A DNA stretch of 64,000 bases from Aedes albopictus. Lineage: Eukaryota; Arthropoda; Insecta; Diptera; Culicidae. A program made the translations under genes and the position numbers. Location of the stretch: NCBI RefSeq assembly GCF_035046485.1, contig NC_085138.1:366423238-366487237 (forward strand), written 5' to 3'. The notes under the pieces are model-generated. The model worked only from the letters and a program-made list of their open reading frames with translations, searched no databases and had not been told where the DNA came from. Positions 1 through 13,033 of this stretch are shown piece by piece; positions within the stretch are counted from its first letter, which is position 1, and every line of letters starts with the position of its first letter.

Positions 1-3000
1 CTGGACGATTTACATTATTCCTTCAATTCGTTGTAGAAATGGGCCGAATATATGATGTATAATCTCCCTACGTTCCTTTTTACAGAAACGGACTAGGATT
101 TTTCCATCCTCTACGTTTCATTTGGAGAAGTAGACCGGATTTAATCAACTATTCCCTTTACTCTCTGCTTATTGTGCGTTTACGTAATTTAACCCGCACC
201 TTTTATTTTTATAATTAATACAATTTTGTCATTGTATTTTTCCGTGGCATCATGTAAATTTGAAAACTATTTTTAAGATACTGTTGTACATGTAACCAAC
301 CAATGCAGAACTAAATAGATAAGCTTTATATCGATGTTGTTTTAGTATGGTAAAATATTGTACATTTGTAGAGAGTGTATACCATCTATTTAGGCTCAAT
401 AATCTTCAAACATATTTACAAATAATACACTTTTTTTTAAGAAACTTCGTTTTCGTTTACCAATTGTTGTATTTCGAGTATATTCAAAACATTCAAAACA
501 AACGTTCTCACCACGTGGGGAAACGAATGCTACAGTTCAGCAAGGCCCTCAAAGAACTGCATGATAGCAATTTATCAGACTCGCTGAACAACTTTACTTT
601 ACTGAGATGAACCAGCCTCGGGCTGAAAATCTCATAAATAAAGACATAAAAAAAACTTTACTTAGGTACACATAGCTGTTGGTATCTGGCTGAATTTAGT
701 GATTCATATCGATAGAAATAATCGCTTTTATTCGAAATTGAATAAGCAGCTGCACATATTATAAATTCAGAAAACATGGAAATATTTAATCAAACAACAC
801 AGTCTGTAAAACTTAAGAATTTTTGTATTAGTGAGTGCTTTCTAATTTGTTTTTCAATTTTATTTTTAATTTATGGAACGCATCCATGAATTGAGAAATA
901 GTAGAAAAATGTCAAACCATGTAAAATTGCTCAGGTAATCTGTTCTCAAATCTGCTCGTGTGAAATAAATCGGCTTTAAAGATTTTATTTTCGCAATGCT
1001 GGTTCTGTTTGATTAAACTGGATAAGAAAATCTTTGACATTCAATAAATGGAGAAATACGTTACCACTTTATTAAATTTTGAAATTCTGAATAAAAGTAA
1101 TTGTATATTGTAAAACACTCTATTCAAGAATAAAATGTTACCTACAAATCCATTAACTTTATAATGATCTAGATATCTCAATTATAAATTTGTCATCAGC
1201 TTTTCTAGATTGTTTTGCAAAAGGCTTAGCATAACCTCTTTATGACTTTTTTTGAACATAACTTATAATCAAAAGAATAAGCATATTATTAAAGCTTTAT
1301 CCAAGTCTCTTTTTCTTTCATGCAAAATGAATCAGTTTCCAATAGGGAATCCTCGCATTTTTCAATCGGTGAACTAGCTAAAAGATTTTAATTTCATTGT
1401 TCCATAAATTAAGATCATTTTGGATTTTTTTTTATTTTAATAACTTTCGATGCCATTACTTTCTAGAATTTGTATAGTATGATTTCTTTTCAGCCAATAA
1501 ACCATGATTAGAATGCATTTTCTGGTGTAATTGTCGAAAATACTCAATCAAAACTTAAACATGAAATCGAGTGGTCATAATTTAATCGATCTTTAAAGGT
1601 ATGGGCTTGCATAACAACACAGAGAACAGACATCCAGGCTAGAACAAATTTCACTCGGAAAGTTGTGTAAGGATTTGAATCTTTACTTGAGTAAGGTTGC
1701 AAACCAATACACGATGACAACATTAACGCCACCAAACACCATATTGCCACAGTCAGTGGTGAATTGAAACATTTCAAGTGGTGAATTAAATTAGTATGGG
1801 AAATTAACCGATTGCAGCGCCACGCTATTGCCACTTGTGTTGCCGATTTCAAATGGTCGTTAAATTCCTTACACAGTTTCGGAACTGGACTTGGATGTCT
1901 GTTCTCTGTGATAACAATGTAAAATATTTACTTTGTCCCATGTGTTTACTTTCTAAGTAAATAATTCCACCTTGCGTTTTCTCGATCACATGCTTTTAGT
2001 TTCATCAACCATTATGGGCTTGAAATGTTTTCCAATGTTTTGTGCGAGTAAGGAATCAAAAACTAAAAGAAGCATTTTCAACTTTTTTAGTAATAATTTA
2101 GCCTGTGCTTCAGGAAACGAAAGAAACGTAGCTTCTCGCAAGATCGATGGTTAATGATTTACGGTAACTACCAAATGTACAAGTTATAATATTTATATAA
2201 TTGTCATTGGAATAGCTATTTTTTTCATTTGCTAAGCTATGTTATTATACGATTCACCTGTTTTGGAATTAATGTTCATCGAATGATCCACCGTTTTAAC
2301 TTGTAATGTGGTAAATTTCAAACCAATATCTTGAATATTTCAATCCAATATCTTGGATTTGCATAACTAACACCCGGCATATCATTTACCTACCAATTAA
2401 ACTAAATAAACAATTGCTCGCAATAAATACACTCATTTTTATATCTGCTAAGCATGAGAAACTTCAGAAACTTTAGGAAATAATCCACATTAACGATTCG
2501 CAATTTTGATGCTGTGTTAATTTGAGCTAAAGATCATAGCAAGCTTGGAAATGTTGAAAATATTACATCACGAAAAAACGTCAAATGACAACCAACAAAT
2601 GTTGTTTTGGTTATCGTTATCTTAAATCCATCATTTATGTTTCGTATTGCTGAAACGTAATTGCTGATCACCAATGTAGAGCAACAGCGTGCCAATGCAG
2701 TGATCAATTTTTCTACCAGACTGCACAGTACACGTTTAAGCATTAATAAAGTGATAGTTACCGAACACATACAGTCCGTATGGGTTGTTTCAATCCGGCG
2801 CACCATGATTTCCTAACTTTCCACTCAACGTCCGGATGTTTGTTGTGGTCTTCAGGGTTTTCTCAATCTGTGCACTTGGGTCGCGATCTTGGTCGCGATC
2901 ACACAGACGTTTCTTACTTCTTCTCTCCTTTAATTTCTACAGTATTGGAATACGCTCCTTTTCCTCCAGAAGTTGTTCATCCTCAGTCGCCAATGTAGAG

Positions 3001-3125
3001 TTCCATGAATACATCTGGTTTCGGTGATAATCTGAACAATAATGACGTTTATTCTATCTTGTCTAGTTATATACATTTCACAGCCTACTACACTATTAGG
3101 GAAGGAACAGCTATCCAAACAGAGA
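1..3125. other. AT-rich DNA without a recognisable gene
   Basis: About 3 kb of low-GC sequence with many A and T runs. Short open frames exist on both strands (for example 347-610 plus and 1544-1852 minus), but none shows a domain, a biased composition or a plausible splice context. I see no transposon ends or tRNA-like boxes here. It reads as ordinary mosquito intergenic or intronic DNA. Confidence 0.5.
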
Positions 3126-3700
3126 TAGAAGTAAAAAAGACATGAGAACTTCCATTGCCGGCCACGCCCATCTTCTCCGTTACGAGGATAGGAAAGGATG
3201 TGATGATACCTACTTTACAAGAGGTCAGCGACACATCGACACTCCCATAGGTGTCAAGGAGTTGGATATTTGGAATGGGTTGATTGGGGATTCACTATAA
3301 GGAAATGATGCGACAGGATTCAGTGAAAGTGTATTTGAGTCGATCATGTAGATGTGTTAATGTGAGTGTAAGTGTTTAAGTAAATTTAAACACGAACGTG
3401 GGGAGTGACGTAGCTAAGAGATATTGTCACTCCATGGGCCTTTTTGCTTCAGGGATGGGGCACAGGCATTTTCACTGTGTCCTGGCTAACAAGCCTAGAC
3501 TTAAGCGCCATTGATCGCTCTCTGAAACGATAAGAAAAACGTTATGTGGATGGGAAGGGATAATAGGGAATGGAAGATCTATTTATCGAGATGCCAGCGA
3601 CTCACCGAAGCCCTCGTAAATAGAAAGGACATGGGATTTTGGCACGGGAATGGTCTGGAATTCAGTATGATTAAGTAATGCGATTATTAGCGTATTCCAA
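3126..3700. other. GC-richer segment of unknown identity
   Basis: Base composition rises relative to both flanks and the text is less AT-biased, which resembles a decayed transposon tail more than unique mosquito intergenic DNA. No open frame of useful length and no inverted ends are visible. I cannot name a family. From about 3700 to 4200 the sequence returns to featureless AT-rich DNA. Confidence 0.25.
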
Positions 3701-4202
3701 TGATGAAAGAAAATTGTAATTATATGGATTAACAGCAGAGATATAAGAATTTAAAATAGAGTAACGCTGTTCTTAAGGAGGTGCCCCTCTTTGAAGAGCC
3801 CCTTTTTATCGTTTTTCCTCGCTACGACTATGCATGAAAAATGATTATAAAAGCTGAGGGCCCAAGGTTTTCAGCAAAAAAAAATAATACATTTGGTTTA
3901 AAACGAAAAAGACATGATTTTTCTAAAAAATAGTGTTACGATGTTTTGTAGGCACCGTCTTCTGAGGCTGAAACACGCAAATGAACCTAATGTAGCATAA
4001 TTAAATTTCTGTAACAAAATTTCGAATGATGTTTATGATTCTTACAAGCAACTTGAATCATTCCATAAAAATAGTAAACATCCTTTTAATATGACACATA
4101 TTTCTTTTGAATTTTATGATATACAATTAATCTTGGAGAGCTGGTAATGGAGTGCGATTGACGAACGAAAGATTTATGAAAACAAAAGGCATCAGAAAAG
4201 CC

Positions 4203-4240
4203 ACGTAAAAAAAGCTACGTCATTTATGAACGGTTCCTAA
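4203..4240. repeat. Solo relic of a PIF/Harbinger-like terminal repeat
   Basis: The stretch containing AGCTACGTCATTTATG matches the inner part of the right terminal repeat of the 51634-53675 element. Its outer end differs (GAACGG instead of GGACGC) and no partner end is nearby. I read it as a degraded single end of the same family. Confidence 0.4.
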
Positions 4241-4259
4241 ATAAATTTGATCCGACTGG

Positions 4260-4745
4260 TGATTCGTTAGGCGTCGTGTTTACTAAAATGAACTCCCTCC
4301 ACACAGATTATATGAACCGATGTACGAGTTCACCAATTTGACGCCTGAGCGCGAGCGGCGTCGCACCTTCGAACTTCAGCAAGAATTCACGTCAGCCTAC
4401 CCACTCCTACAGAGAGACGAAGCAGTCCAGTATTCGTGCAGAAGTCCACGGAAAGCGAAATCGTGTTCATGGCCACCCAGACACCATGCACCGCTCAAAA
4501 GACAAATGGGATAACACGCACATTGGTTTATTATCATGCGCGTAATTGGAACGCATTTGCTCCCTCAGCTCCAATGTGGTACGCACATCGCAAACAGATG
4601 TCACCCGCACAAGAAAGCCTAAAAATACCAGCGTTCAACTGGAATCCGCTCACCCAATTTAAGCTCCAGTGCATAATTGTCTGCAGTCTGTGGGTCCTCC
4701 AATCTGGTCACGGATCTGCTGCTTCTGTCACGTATCGACGTCGAT
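4260..4745 (+). other. GC-richer segment with weak coding appearance
   Basis: The frame opening at 4320 gives a 64-aa charged peptide (many E and R residues, then a short hydrophobic patch). A second frame follows from 4436. Composition differs from the AT-rich flanks. There is no recognisable domain and no splice pattern I would defend, so this could be an exon relic, a transposon fragment or chance. Confidence 0.15.
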
Positions 4746-4757
4746 GCTTTTCTTACT

Positions 4758-4939
4758 TTTTTTTTTGTCTGTATTAACGAGATTTTTAACCCTAGGCTAG
4801 TTCTTCTCGGGACCCACGCTTTACTCCCCTTCCGAAGGAAGAACCCACATTTTGTGAGTATGTCGGGAGTGGGATTCGATCCCAGGTCCTCGGCGTGATA
4901 GTCTTGTGTTCTAACCACCACACCAGGTCCGCTCCACCC
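4758..4939 (-). mobile_element. tRNA-derived SINE, minus strand
   Basis: Read on the minus strand this begins with a tRNA-like head. An A-box-like TGGTGTGGTGGTTAG is followed about 30 bases later by a B-box GGGATCGAATCCC, then a body of about 100 bases ending in an A-run (the T-run at 4758 on the plus strand). The copy is flanked by a 9-bp direct repeat TTTCTTACT at 4749-4757 and 4940-4948, a typical target-site duplication made by a LINE enzyme in trans. The head and tail resemble Aedes tRNA-related SINEs, but I cannot assign a subfamily. From 4949 to 5461 nothing further is seen. Confidence 0.75.
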
Positions 4940-5461
4940 TTTCTTACTGTTTTCTCCTGTTTGAACTTTTAAACTTTTATAAATCCAATCCTTTTTTTAA
5001 CGTTTCAATTATTTGTAGCAAAAAAAATGTACGGGGAAAAATCTGAAAAATAATAATTATTACTAGCAGTTATGTACACATAACATATCATTCAATACCG
5101 ACTCTTAAAATTCTTATTTTGGATAAAAAAATCCCCAACAATTAGAAAATGGTCTATCCCTAGAAACAGCTACTTTTTGGTCGTGCTTTGACAACCTGTT
5201 TAAATATCTTCAGAGGTTATAAAATTCCGTTCTCTAATAAAACAACCTCTTCAATGAATTTAAATAAATGCCTAGAATATTTCTTACTTCGTGTAGAATA
5301 TTTCGATGTTTTCCAAATTTGGGCCACTGATACACAGTCAGTTGATCAACTAACGATGAAAATTTGAGAACATTTGATGCATTTTTCGAAAAGTTACAGC
5401 TTGTTGAGCATTTTTTTTGAAAAGTGAAAATTTTGCCTGTCCCGATCATGTTGTCTATCCA

Positions 5462-8400
5462 TAGGTCACTGCATACGGCGGTTGCTATGATATTTTTTTC
5501 TAAGTCTTTGACGTTTCGTGGCCTTGTTGTTTACAGTTTGGACTTAGAGAATTTTAGTCGATTTTTTTGGTTCGTCCGGTAAAAGGTGCGCGCGTAATGG
5601 AATTCAAGTGAGTAACTTCCGCGATGATTGCTTCATTATTGTCGTATCCAGAATGTTTAAACTTTGTGCCAATTGGGAAGTCCTGGCAGAAAGAGTTCCA
5701 CAGAACCAGGAGGTTATCTTGACCGAAACCCGTGAGCAAAGCAGCTGATCATCTACCAGCCTCTATCGTACCACTAGTACGGCGCAGACGACATGGGAGT
5801 AAATGATCAAGTTCTGAATAGAATGTGACACCAGATATGCCGAACTGCCGAACCTTTGCTAGATTGCCATCCTCAAGATGCTTCTTCAATCCAGACTTCG
5901 GTACCAGTCGAGGCCAAGCTTTCCATCACTCGCCGCTGAAGAGGAGGAAGTTGGAGCATAGTTATTAAGAGTGGTTTTAAGTAACTAGATTTTAAATTTA
6001 ATTGAATAGAAGCTACACTGCAGAACATTGATATGGAAAAAAAGATTTTTCATGTAATTGTGAGATAAATTTGGTTGAATTCCGTGGTAGTTCTGACATA
6101 AATCCGGTTGGGCTTAAAATTAAATTTATGATAAACTTGACAGGGACTTTCAAAAGAAATGCATATAACGAATTTCTACGATTTCTCAGAGTGTCCCTTA
6201 TGATTTAGGATACCTTCAAAAGTTTCCTTTGAGTTTCTTTGGAGATTACTAGAAAGATTTTATCAGGGTTTCCCTAAGTGTTATTTCCGGGATTTCTACA
6301 GCAACTGCTTCCGCGATTCCGCGATTGGAGTTTTGGGATTCCTCCATGATTTCCTTCTAGGATTTCTCCAGGAATATCTTCTGAGATTCCCCCAAGAATT
6401 CTTCCCGGGATTCCTCAATAAAAAAATCATTCCGTGTTTCCTTCACAATTTGATTCCACAATGCCTTCATTAGTTCCCGCTGGGATTCTTCCAGGAATTT
6501 CTGATGGGATTCCTAAGGAAATTCAATTCAGGATTTCTTTAGAAATTTAATGGAGTGCCGCAGGAATTCATTCCAAGATTCCTTCAGGTATTCCTTCCGA
6601 GAATACAACAAGCGTTCCTTCTGAGATTACTCCAGGGATTTCAGCGGTATTTCGTCCGGGATTCTTTCTGGATTTGCTTCAGAAATTCCTTCAAAGCTTC
6701 CTTCTGTATTTTTTTCCTTCAGGGATCATCCAGGCATTCCATCCGGAATTCGGGAGTCCCTTCTTTGATTTTTCTTCTTTTTTCTCTCGGGAATCCTCCA
6801 TGAACTCTTTTCGGGAATCTTTAATGTACTTGTTCCAGGATTTCACTGGAAATTCCTCCTGGAATTTCTGCAGATTATTTGAAATTCTTCCGGATGTTAA
6901 TTACGAAATTCCTCCAGAAGTTTTTATCGAATTCCTTATGGAATTCTTACATAGGTTCGTTATAAAATCCCTACAGGACTTCCTTGACGAACTATTTAAG
7001 CAGTTTTGAATATGAAGCAGTGGAATATTCAGAAACACCTTCTGGGTTTCCTCCAATTGTTTCTTCTGGGCTGAAATTTCTATAGGAATTTCTTCTGGGA
7101 ATCACAGAGAAAAATCAAAAGACATTACAAAAAGAAATTAAGAAGTTAGAAGAAAACCCTATTGGAAACCCTGAAAGAACATCTGAAAGAATCTCCAAAA
7201 AACTCCTGGAGGAATCTAGGAAGTTATTTCTGAAAGAATCTCAGAACGAACTTCAGGAGGAATCTCATGAAAAAAAACAAGGAAAAAATCTGCAAGAAAT
7301 CTTTAGAGAAATCCCGAAAGGAATTTCAAAATGTATCCCGTCAGAAATTCGTCAAGGAATCCCAGATTGAATTTCTTTACTAAGTAGAAACCCCTGGAAG
7401 AATCGCAGAAGGAACTTCTGAACAAACCCCTGGAAGAATCTCAGAAAAGGTTCCTTGAGGAATCCCAGAAGTAACTTCTGGAGGAACCCTGGAAACAAAT
7501 TGTGGAGAAAACACGGTTTGAATTTGTTGGCAAAATTTCAAGAAGAATTCCTGCGGAAATCTCATAAGATATTCCTAGATTATTCCCAGAGGAAATTCCT
7601 AGAAGAATCTCAAAACTCCTGATGTACCCCAGAAGAAATTCATGAAGAAATCCTAGAAAGAATATCTTGGGTAATCACGACAGGAGTTACTGAAAACATC
7701 CTGCAAAGAACTTCTGGAGGAATAACTCGCACAAAATATCTCAAAAGTAACTGGAAGAATCCCAAAAGTAGCTCCTGAAGGTATCCTAAATAAACCCCTC
7801 GAAGCATCTCATGGGGCTTCCTGAGAATCCCTGAAGATTTCTTGTATTCATTTTGAAGGTCTCTTTCAAATTCATCTTTAATCCCACCATAAGCCTATCC
7901 CAATTTATGCCAGAATTCCCACGGAGTTCAACCAAAATTTGTCTCACAATTTCATCAGAAATCATTTTCTCATTCAAATATTCTGCCGTGTAGCGTTTAA
8001 TTAAAAACATTTAACAATTTGGTTTTCATCTAGTCGCTTAAAACCACAATGCTCCAACTTCCTCTTCTTCAGTGAATAATCTTGAGAGTTGCAATCTAGC
8101 AAAGCTTCGGCAGTTCGGCATATCTGGTGTCACATTCTATTCAGAACTTGATCATTTGCTGGAGTACCCAAGGAGTACCCCCATGTCGTCATCGCCGTAC
8201 TAGTGGTACGATAGAGGCTGGTAGATGATCAGCTGCTTTGCCTTCACGGGTTTCGGTCAAGATAACCTCCTGGTTCGGTGGAACTCTTTCTGCCAGGACT
8301 TCCCAAGTTACTCATTTGAATTCAATTACGCGCGCACCTTTTACCGGACGAACCAAAAAAAATCGACTAAAATTCTCTAAGTCCAAACTGTAAACAACAA

Positions 8401-8462
8401 GGCCACGAAACGTCAAAGACTTAGAAAAAATTATCATAGCAACCGCCGTATGCAGTGACCTA
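5462..8462. mobile_element. 3-kb foldback DNA element with about 450-520 bp inverted arms
   Basis: The sequence starting AGGTCACTGCATACGGCGG at 5462 reappears as its reverse complement ending at 8462. Similarity continues inward for roughly 520 bases on the left (to about 5985) and 440 on the right (from about 8025). Shared landmarks include the block around CGCGCGCACCTTTTACCGG, the text GTACTAGTGGTACGATAGA and the AGTTGGAGC inner edge. TA lies at both outer edges. Between the arms, 6180-7010 is a degenerate array built on GGGATTCCTCCAGGAA-like units, and 7090-7800 is the same kind of array in opposite orientation, so nearly the whole element can fold on itself. No transposase is visible. Open frames in the array are a product of its low stop content. 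Confidence 0.75.
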
Positions 8463-8879
8463 TTGTACTTTTACCATTTTGCATTGTCTTGGCAACGAGA
8501 CGTCAGAGTAACGCCTGTATGAATCAATCAATTTACCATAGTTTATTCCATCCAATTTGCTTAGCTCGATAACTGTAAAAAAATGCCAATGTCGATTCCA
8601 AATTAAATATATCACATGTCTAATTTTCTTCCCATGCCACTTCAACAACATATACCTTTTGAGACGATCGAAAAGTTTTCAAAGGCCACACGTTTGGTTT
8701 CATTTCATCCCCAAATGCAAATTTCCTCTTCACCAAACGCTCAATCAATTCTTGCACCACAATACTTGAAATTAAACGACGACCAGGTCGGAAACAATAC
8801 ATTTTCTTAATCATTTCGATTTTCTCAAGAGGTGAACCAAAGCGGTAAGAAAACGTAAAAGATCAATTAGTTTGAAGCA

Positions 8880-9600
8880 TCCTTCAGCGAAGCCAGCAGT
8901 CACCAGAATCCGAACAATCCTTCCCCACTCTCTTCAGGAGAAAAGGGTATAACTTCCTTTTCGCGTGCTTTCGCGAAACCGGGACAAAGCGTAAAATCAC
9001 GGAAAAAGATTCTCTCTCAATCGACCGCGTCGTCGTCGTCCCCTCTATTCTGCTCACCGAACAATCCGTATTGGTGGCAGCCAAAGTCAACACCGGCTGC
9101 TCAGCATGGATCCGGAAATTACTTCGGTGGAAGTCCCACGGTTTTTGTGTGGCCACAGAAGCCACAGAGGTAGCGGGCTCTCACGGCGAACGACGACCGA
9201 TGCCCACTTGAGGCCCAAGCCCAAGAGCGGGTTGATTTCCTTTCCACACCGCCTTTTGTCTCAGAGTCAGAGCTGTGTGTGTGGGTCCACTTGAAAGGAG
9301 TGGAAGAGAGGACGCGACAGCAAGGACGACGATTATTCCGGTCCCAGATCGCTTATCGCGCCCGACTCTCGGCAATTATGGACTTTTTTCCAGTCACTCT
9401 CAGAACAGTGAAGAACACTCGACAGCTCGATCAAGTGGTTACGATACGATTTTCTTCGAATGCCGTGTGTTCGGGGTTGGTTTTCGGTTTGAACGGGAAA
9501 AATCGGTGGTTCTTTTGTTCCCGGACCGTTCAGCGTTGATTGATGAGGATTATTGCACAGGGTTGAAAAGTTTTCTTTATAAATGTGCATAATGAGAGAA
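8880..9600 (+). promoter_or_regulatory. GC-richer, CpG-containing island; possible 5' exon or promoter
   Basis: About 700 bp stands out from AT-rich flanks by GC content and CpG frequency and has no transposon signature. A short frame opens at 9106 (MDPEITSVEVPRFLC...) and soon meets a possible donor, GAG/GTAGCG, near 9165-9175. This would fit a short first coding exon, but no acceptor or downstream exon can be matched. It could equally be a promoter island read from either strand. The flanks 8463-8880 and 9600-10040 show nothing. Confidence 0.25.
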
Positions 9601-10839
9601 CACTGATATTCAAACTGATCGGGTTAACTTTGTGTTAACCATACGTATTGTCCGAGCGCAGAACATTTCCTTATGGGATAAAGTAAACGTTAAAAGAATA
9701 GCAATGTTCTCTCATGGAAACTGTATACAAATAATGTTGTATGTTCTCAGATTTCAGAGACTATCAAGGTCTTTCAATAAATATTAACAAACATTCAGCA
9801 CTACTACTAAGATGTAAAAAACTCTGCAAATGAACTGATTGACCTAGTGAAAGCTGCTTAAGATGCTACTCGTAACTTTGTTGTTTCTTTTAAGTATCTT
9901 GAAGTTTATTTTAGTTACTTGATGTTCCAAAGAAAACTTTTTTGTCGCGTAAGCAAAATAAACTCTTAAATTTTATTAGATAAATAGTATACATTGAACT
10001 TACCAAAACAATGAACATTAAGAGCAAATGAAAAAAAAACAGAATAATCCACTTAGTGGTGATAGTGCCTTTCTCGTCGAATAAACACTCATGATCTTTC
10101 CGTCGACGTTAGCAAAAAGGTTCCTGAGTCCTTTATATAGAAAAGCAACAATTTTAACAAAGTTATCATCGATTTGGGAAACATATTGGTGGTACATATT
10201 CCGATGTTATGTTCAACAGCAAAAAAGAGCTAAAAATATTGCAAAATACATTGGGATCATTATGAACCCATTCTATTCACTACGACAGCGGGGTGAGCGT
10301 CAGCTAATGCATGAAGAAGGTTAACTTTATTTACAATCACAGATCACTTTGTGATCTTCGACAAAGTTTTTTTTTTGGCACACTTTAGGCTATATTTTAT
10401 GTATTATCATTGGTAATACGATCCATTTGAAATTTGCCCTCCTTACGAGAATTTATGCAATTTTCCATTCAAATTTTAATCGCAATGAAAAGAGCGAGGA
10501 CTCAACCAGCCGCCCAAAATTGTGAGCTGTAATTTTAGAAGCAAAAGGAGATTGAAGATTGAAAAAACTTTATTCGGTGTTGATGCGATCGAATTATAGT
10601 TTTTCTATAAAACGTTGATTCATCCTACTATATATTTACACCGCAGGAATCTGAAATGGTGTGATTTGAAGAGATCGCTTTGGTCACGATTTTGTTCTCT
10701 TGCATATATGAAGACTTTTACCATTTCTTCACTTATAATTTTACCCAACGTTTATCGCTTTGACGTTTATTTTATTCACTTTTATAATTCCGATGTTTGA
10801 TGTGCAGCTTGCATGGGTTTTGTTCAATTATACGTTTGA

Positions 10840-12170
10840 CCACTTCCGGCGGGACCGATTCCGGTTATCTCAAATATGCTCTGAGATTATGTTCTTGTCA
10901 ACTGTCAAGCCACGATTTTATGTGTCGCATGCATGATTTTGGTTCACTTCTATTTAATCACTTCCAATGGAACACCCGCAACCGATTCCGTAATACTATT
11001 ACTAGTTCTAGATGTGGCCTGAGACTAGTTTGACCGTTGACCGTTCATCAGATTGTCAAAAACGCCGCTCTGGTTTGGTTTCCTTCTATATTTTACCACT
11101 TCCGGCGAGTATCTCGTCCCATCACCAGTTCTGGAACACTACCGGTTCTCCCAAATATGGTCTGTGATTATTTGCTGGCTAACCGTTTATCATGTTACTG
11201 AATAAGTCATTGATATGTCGCATGTATTGGTTCTCGTTTACATTTGACCATTTCTGGCGGGACACCCGGAATCGGTTCCGTTACACACTGATATGGGTTG
11301 CGTAATTTTTTTTTGCAACTGTTCATTATGTTACCTAAAAAGCCACGATACCTCAATGTATGGGTTTGGTTTGAGCCTATTTACTTGCTAAGTCTATTAG
11401 GCTATCAAAAATACCACGCTTTGCTGTTTCGCATGCATGGGTTTGGAGGGAAACTCAGAACTACTGGCACTACTGGCAGTCCCTAATGTGGTCTTAGCCT
11501 ACTTCCTTGATAAGCGGTCATCAAGTTGTTGGAAATGTCGTGATTTGATGTGCCGCATTCATAATTTTTGTTCACTTTTATATACGGCCACATCCAGCGG
11601 GACACCCGGAACCGGTTCCGAAACACTACTTGTCCAGATTTGGTCTGAGTCTTTTTTTTATGCCAACCTTTCATTATCATAAAAGCCACGCTTTGATATG
11701 TCGCATGCGTGGATTTGGTTCACTTTTATATATGGCCACTCCCAGCGGGACATCCGAAACCGGTTCCGGAACACTACTGGTTCAGATATGGCCTGAGACT
11801 ATTTTCTTGCCAGCTTTCATTGGGTTATCAAAAAAGCCCCGCTTTGATATGTTGCATGCATGCATTTGATTTTTTTTATATTTGGCTACTTCCGGCGGGA
11901 CACCAGGAACCGGTTCCGGAACACTACCGGTTTAAATATGGTCTGAGATTATTTTCACATCGAAAATGAAGCAGTTTGATGTGTCGCTTGCATAGTTTTG
12001 GATCATTTTTATATTTGGCTACTTCCAGCGGGACATCCGGAACCGATTTCGAAATACTACCGGTTCAGGTATGGTCTGAGATTATTTTCTTGCTAACTGT
12101 TTATCAGGTAATCTAAAATGCCGCAGTTTGATGTGTCGCATGTATATGTTCGTTACATTTTTATTTATGG
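10840..12170. repeat. Degenerate tandem array, units about 130-200 bp (copy A)
   Basis: Units repeat the order TGTCGCATGCATGGGTTTGG, TTCACTTTTATA, GGCCACTTCCGGCGGGACA, GGAACCGGTTCCGGAACACT, ACCGGT and then TGGTCTGAGA. At least seven units are visible, with indels between them. Each unit contains palindromic GCATGC and CCGGAACCGG-type cores. The array lies inside host element copy A, and an equivalent array is present in copy B, so it belongs to the family and not to the locus. Confidence 0.75.
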
Positions 12171-12225
12171 CCCTTTCCAATCGGTTGAGGTTTAGTGCCA
12201 AAAAGTGATGTGATTTTTTTGTACG

Positions 12226-12354
<129 letters not shown>

Positions 12355-13033
12355 CTGGCAGCTTGGGAATTCATCCTAAGCGAAAATCGTTCGAACATCC
12401 GTGTGGATTACCACCTTTGGCTCTTCCTTCGGGGAGTGACCGAGCTTCTGGTTTCCAGATAGCTCAAGCAGAGGATGCCTAGGATGTGGCGGGGTTTCAA
12501 CAGTGGGCTCTGTTGGATCTCCATAAAAAGCCACACATCCGCAAGCAACTCTGTACAAGCGACCTGGTACCGCTTCCAAAGTGCCTTAGCCCAAATACTC
12601 GGAGTGCCAACCGGCACATCAGGATCGATGCCAGTAACATCCTGATTATGGCATACTGGTCAACGCAAACGACAACGGACTACGGACTATGGATCGGATG
12701 GCGATGATGGGCTGACATTCGTGCTGTTCTGTTCCCTGAGTAAGGAAGGGTGACACCTACTTGAAACGGCGAGCGGGCTAACAGTACGTTTGCCTCCGTC
12801 CCGTTAAAACCTTGGCAGGCCTCCAGGTACGTTCAATACTCGCACCAACAAAGGTGGGTAGTAGGCTCAGATGGAACATTCCTGACCTACGCTGATCCGG
12901 CTCTGGACACGTACCCCATGAAGGTACGCGTTCAACCCTCGCTTGGCCTCCCTGCTTTGCAAAGATAACCAAGGGATCGTAAGCGACTACTACAACGAGT
13001 GGAGATAGCGGCCCGGAGTGGGGACCCAACAAA

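Noticed and set aside
347..610. 87-aa ORF in the first kilobase
   Set aside because: AT-rich, no domain and no promoter or splice context; it is of the length expected by chance.
6555..7009. Phe-rich proteins in the TTCC-type array (also 30416-30652, 36588-37249, 52426-52863)
   Set aside because: Composition is dictated by the degenerate repeat; no domain, and homologous frames are not conserved between arrays.
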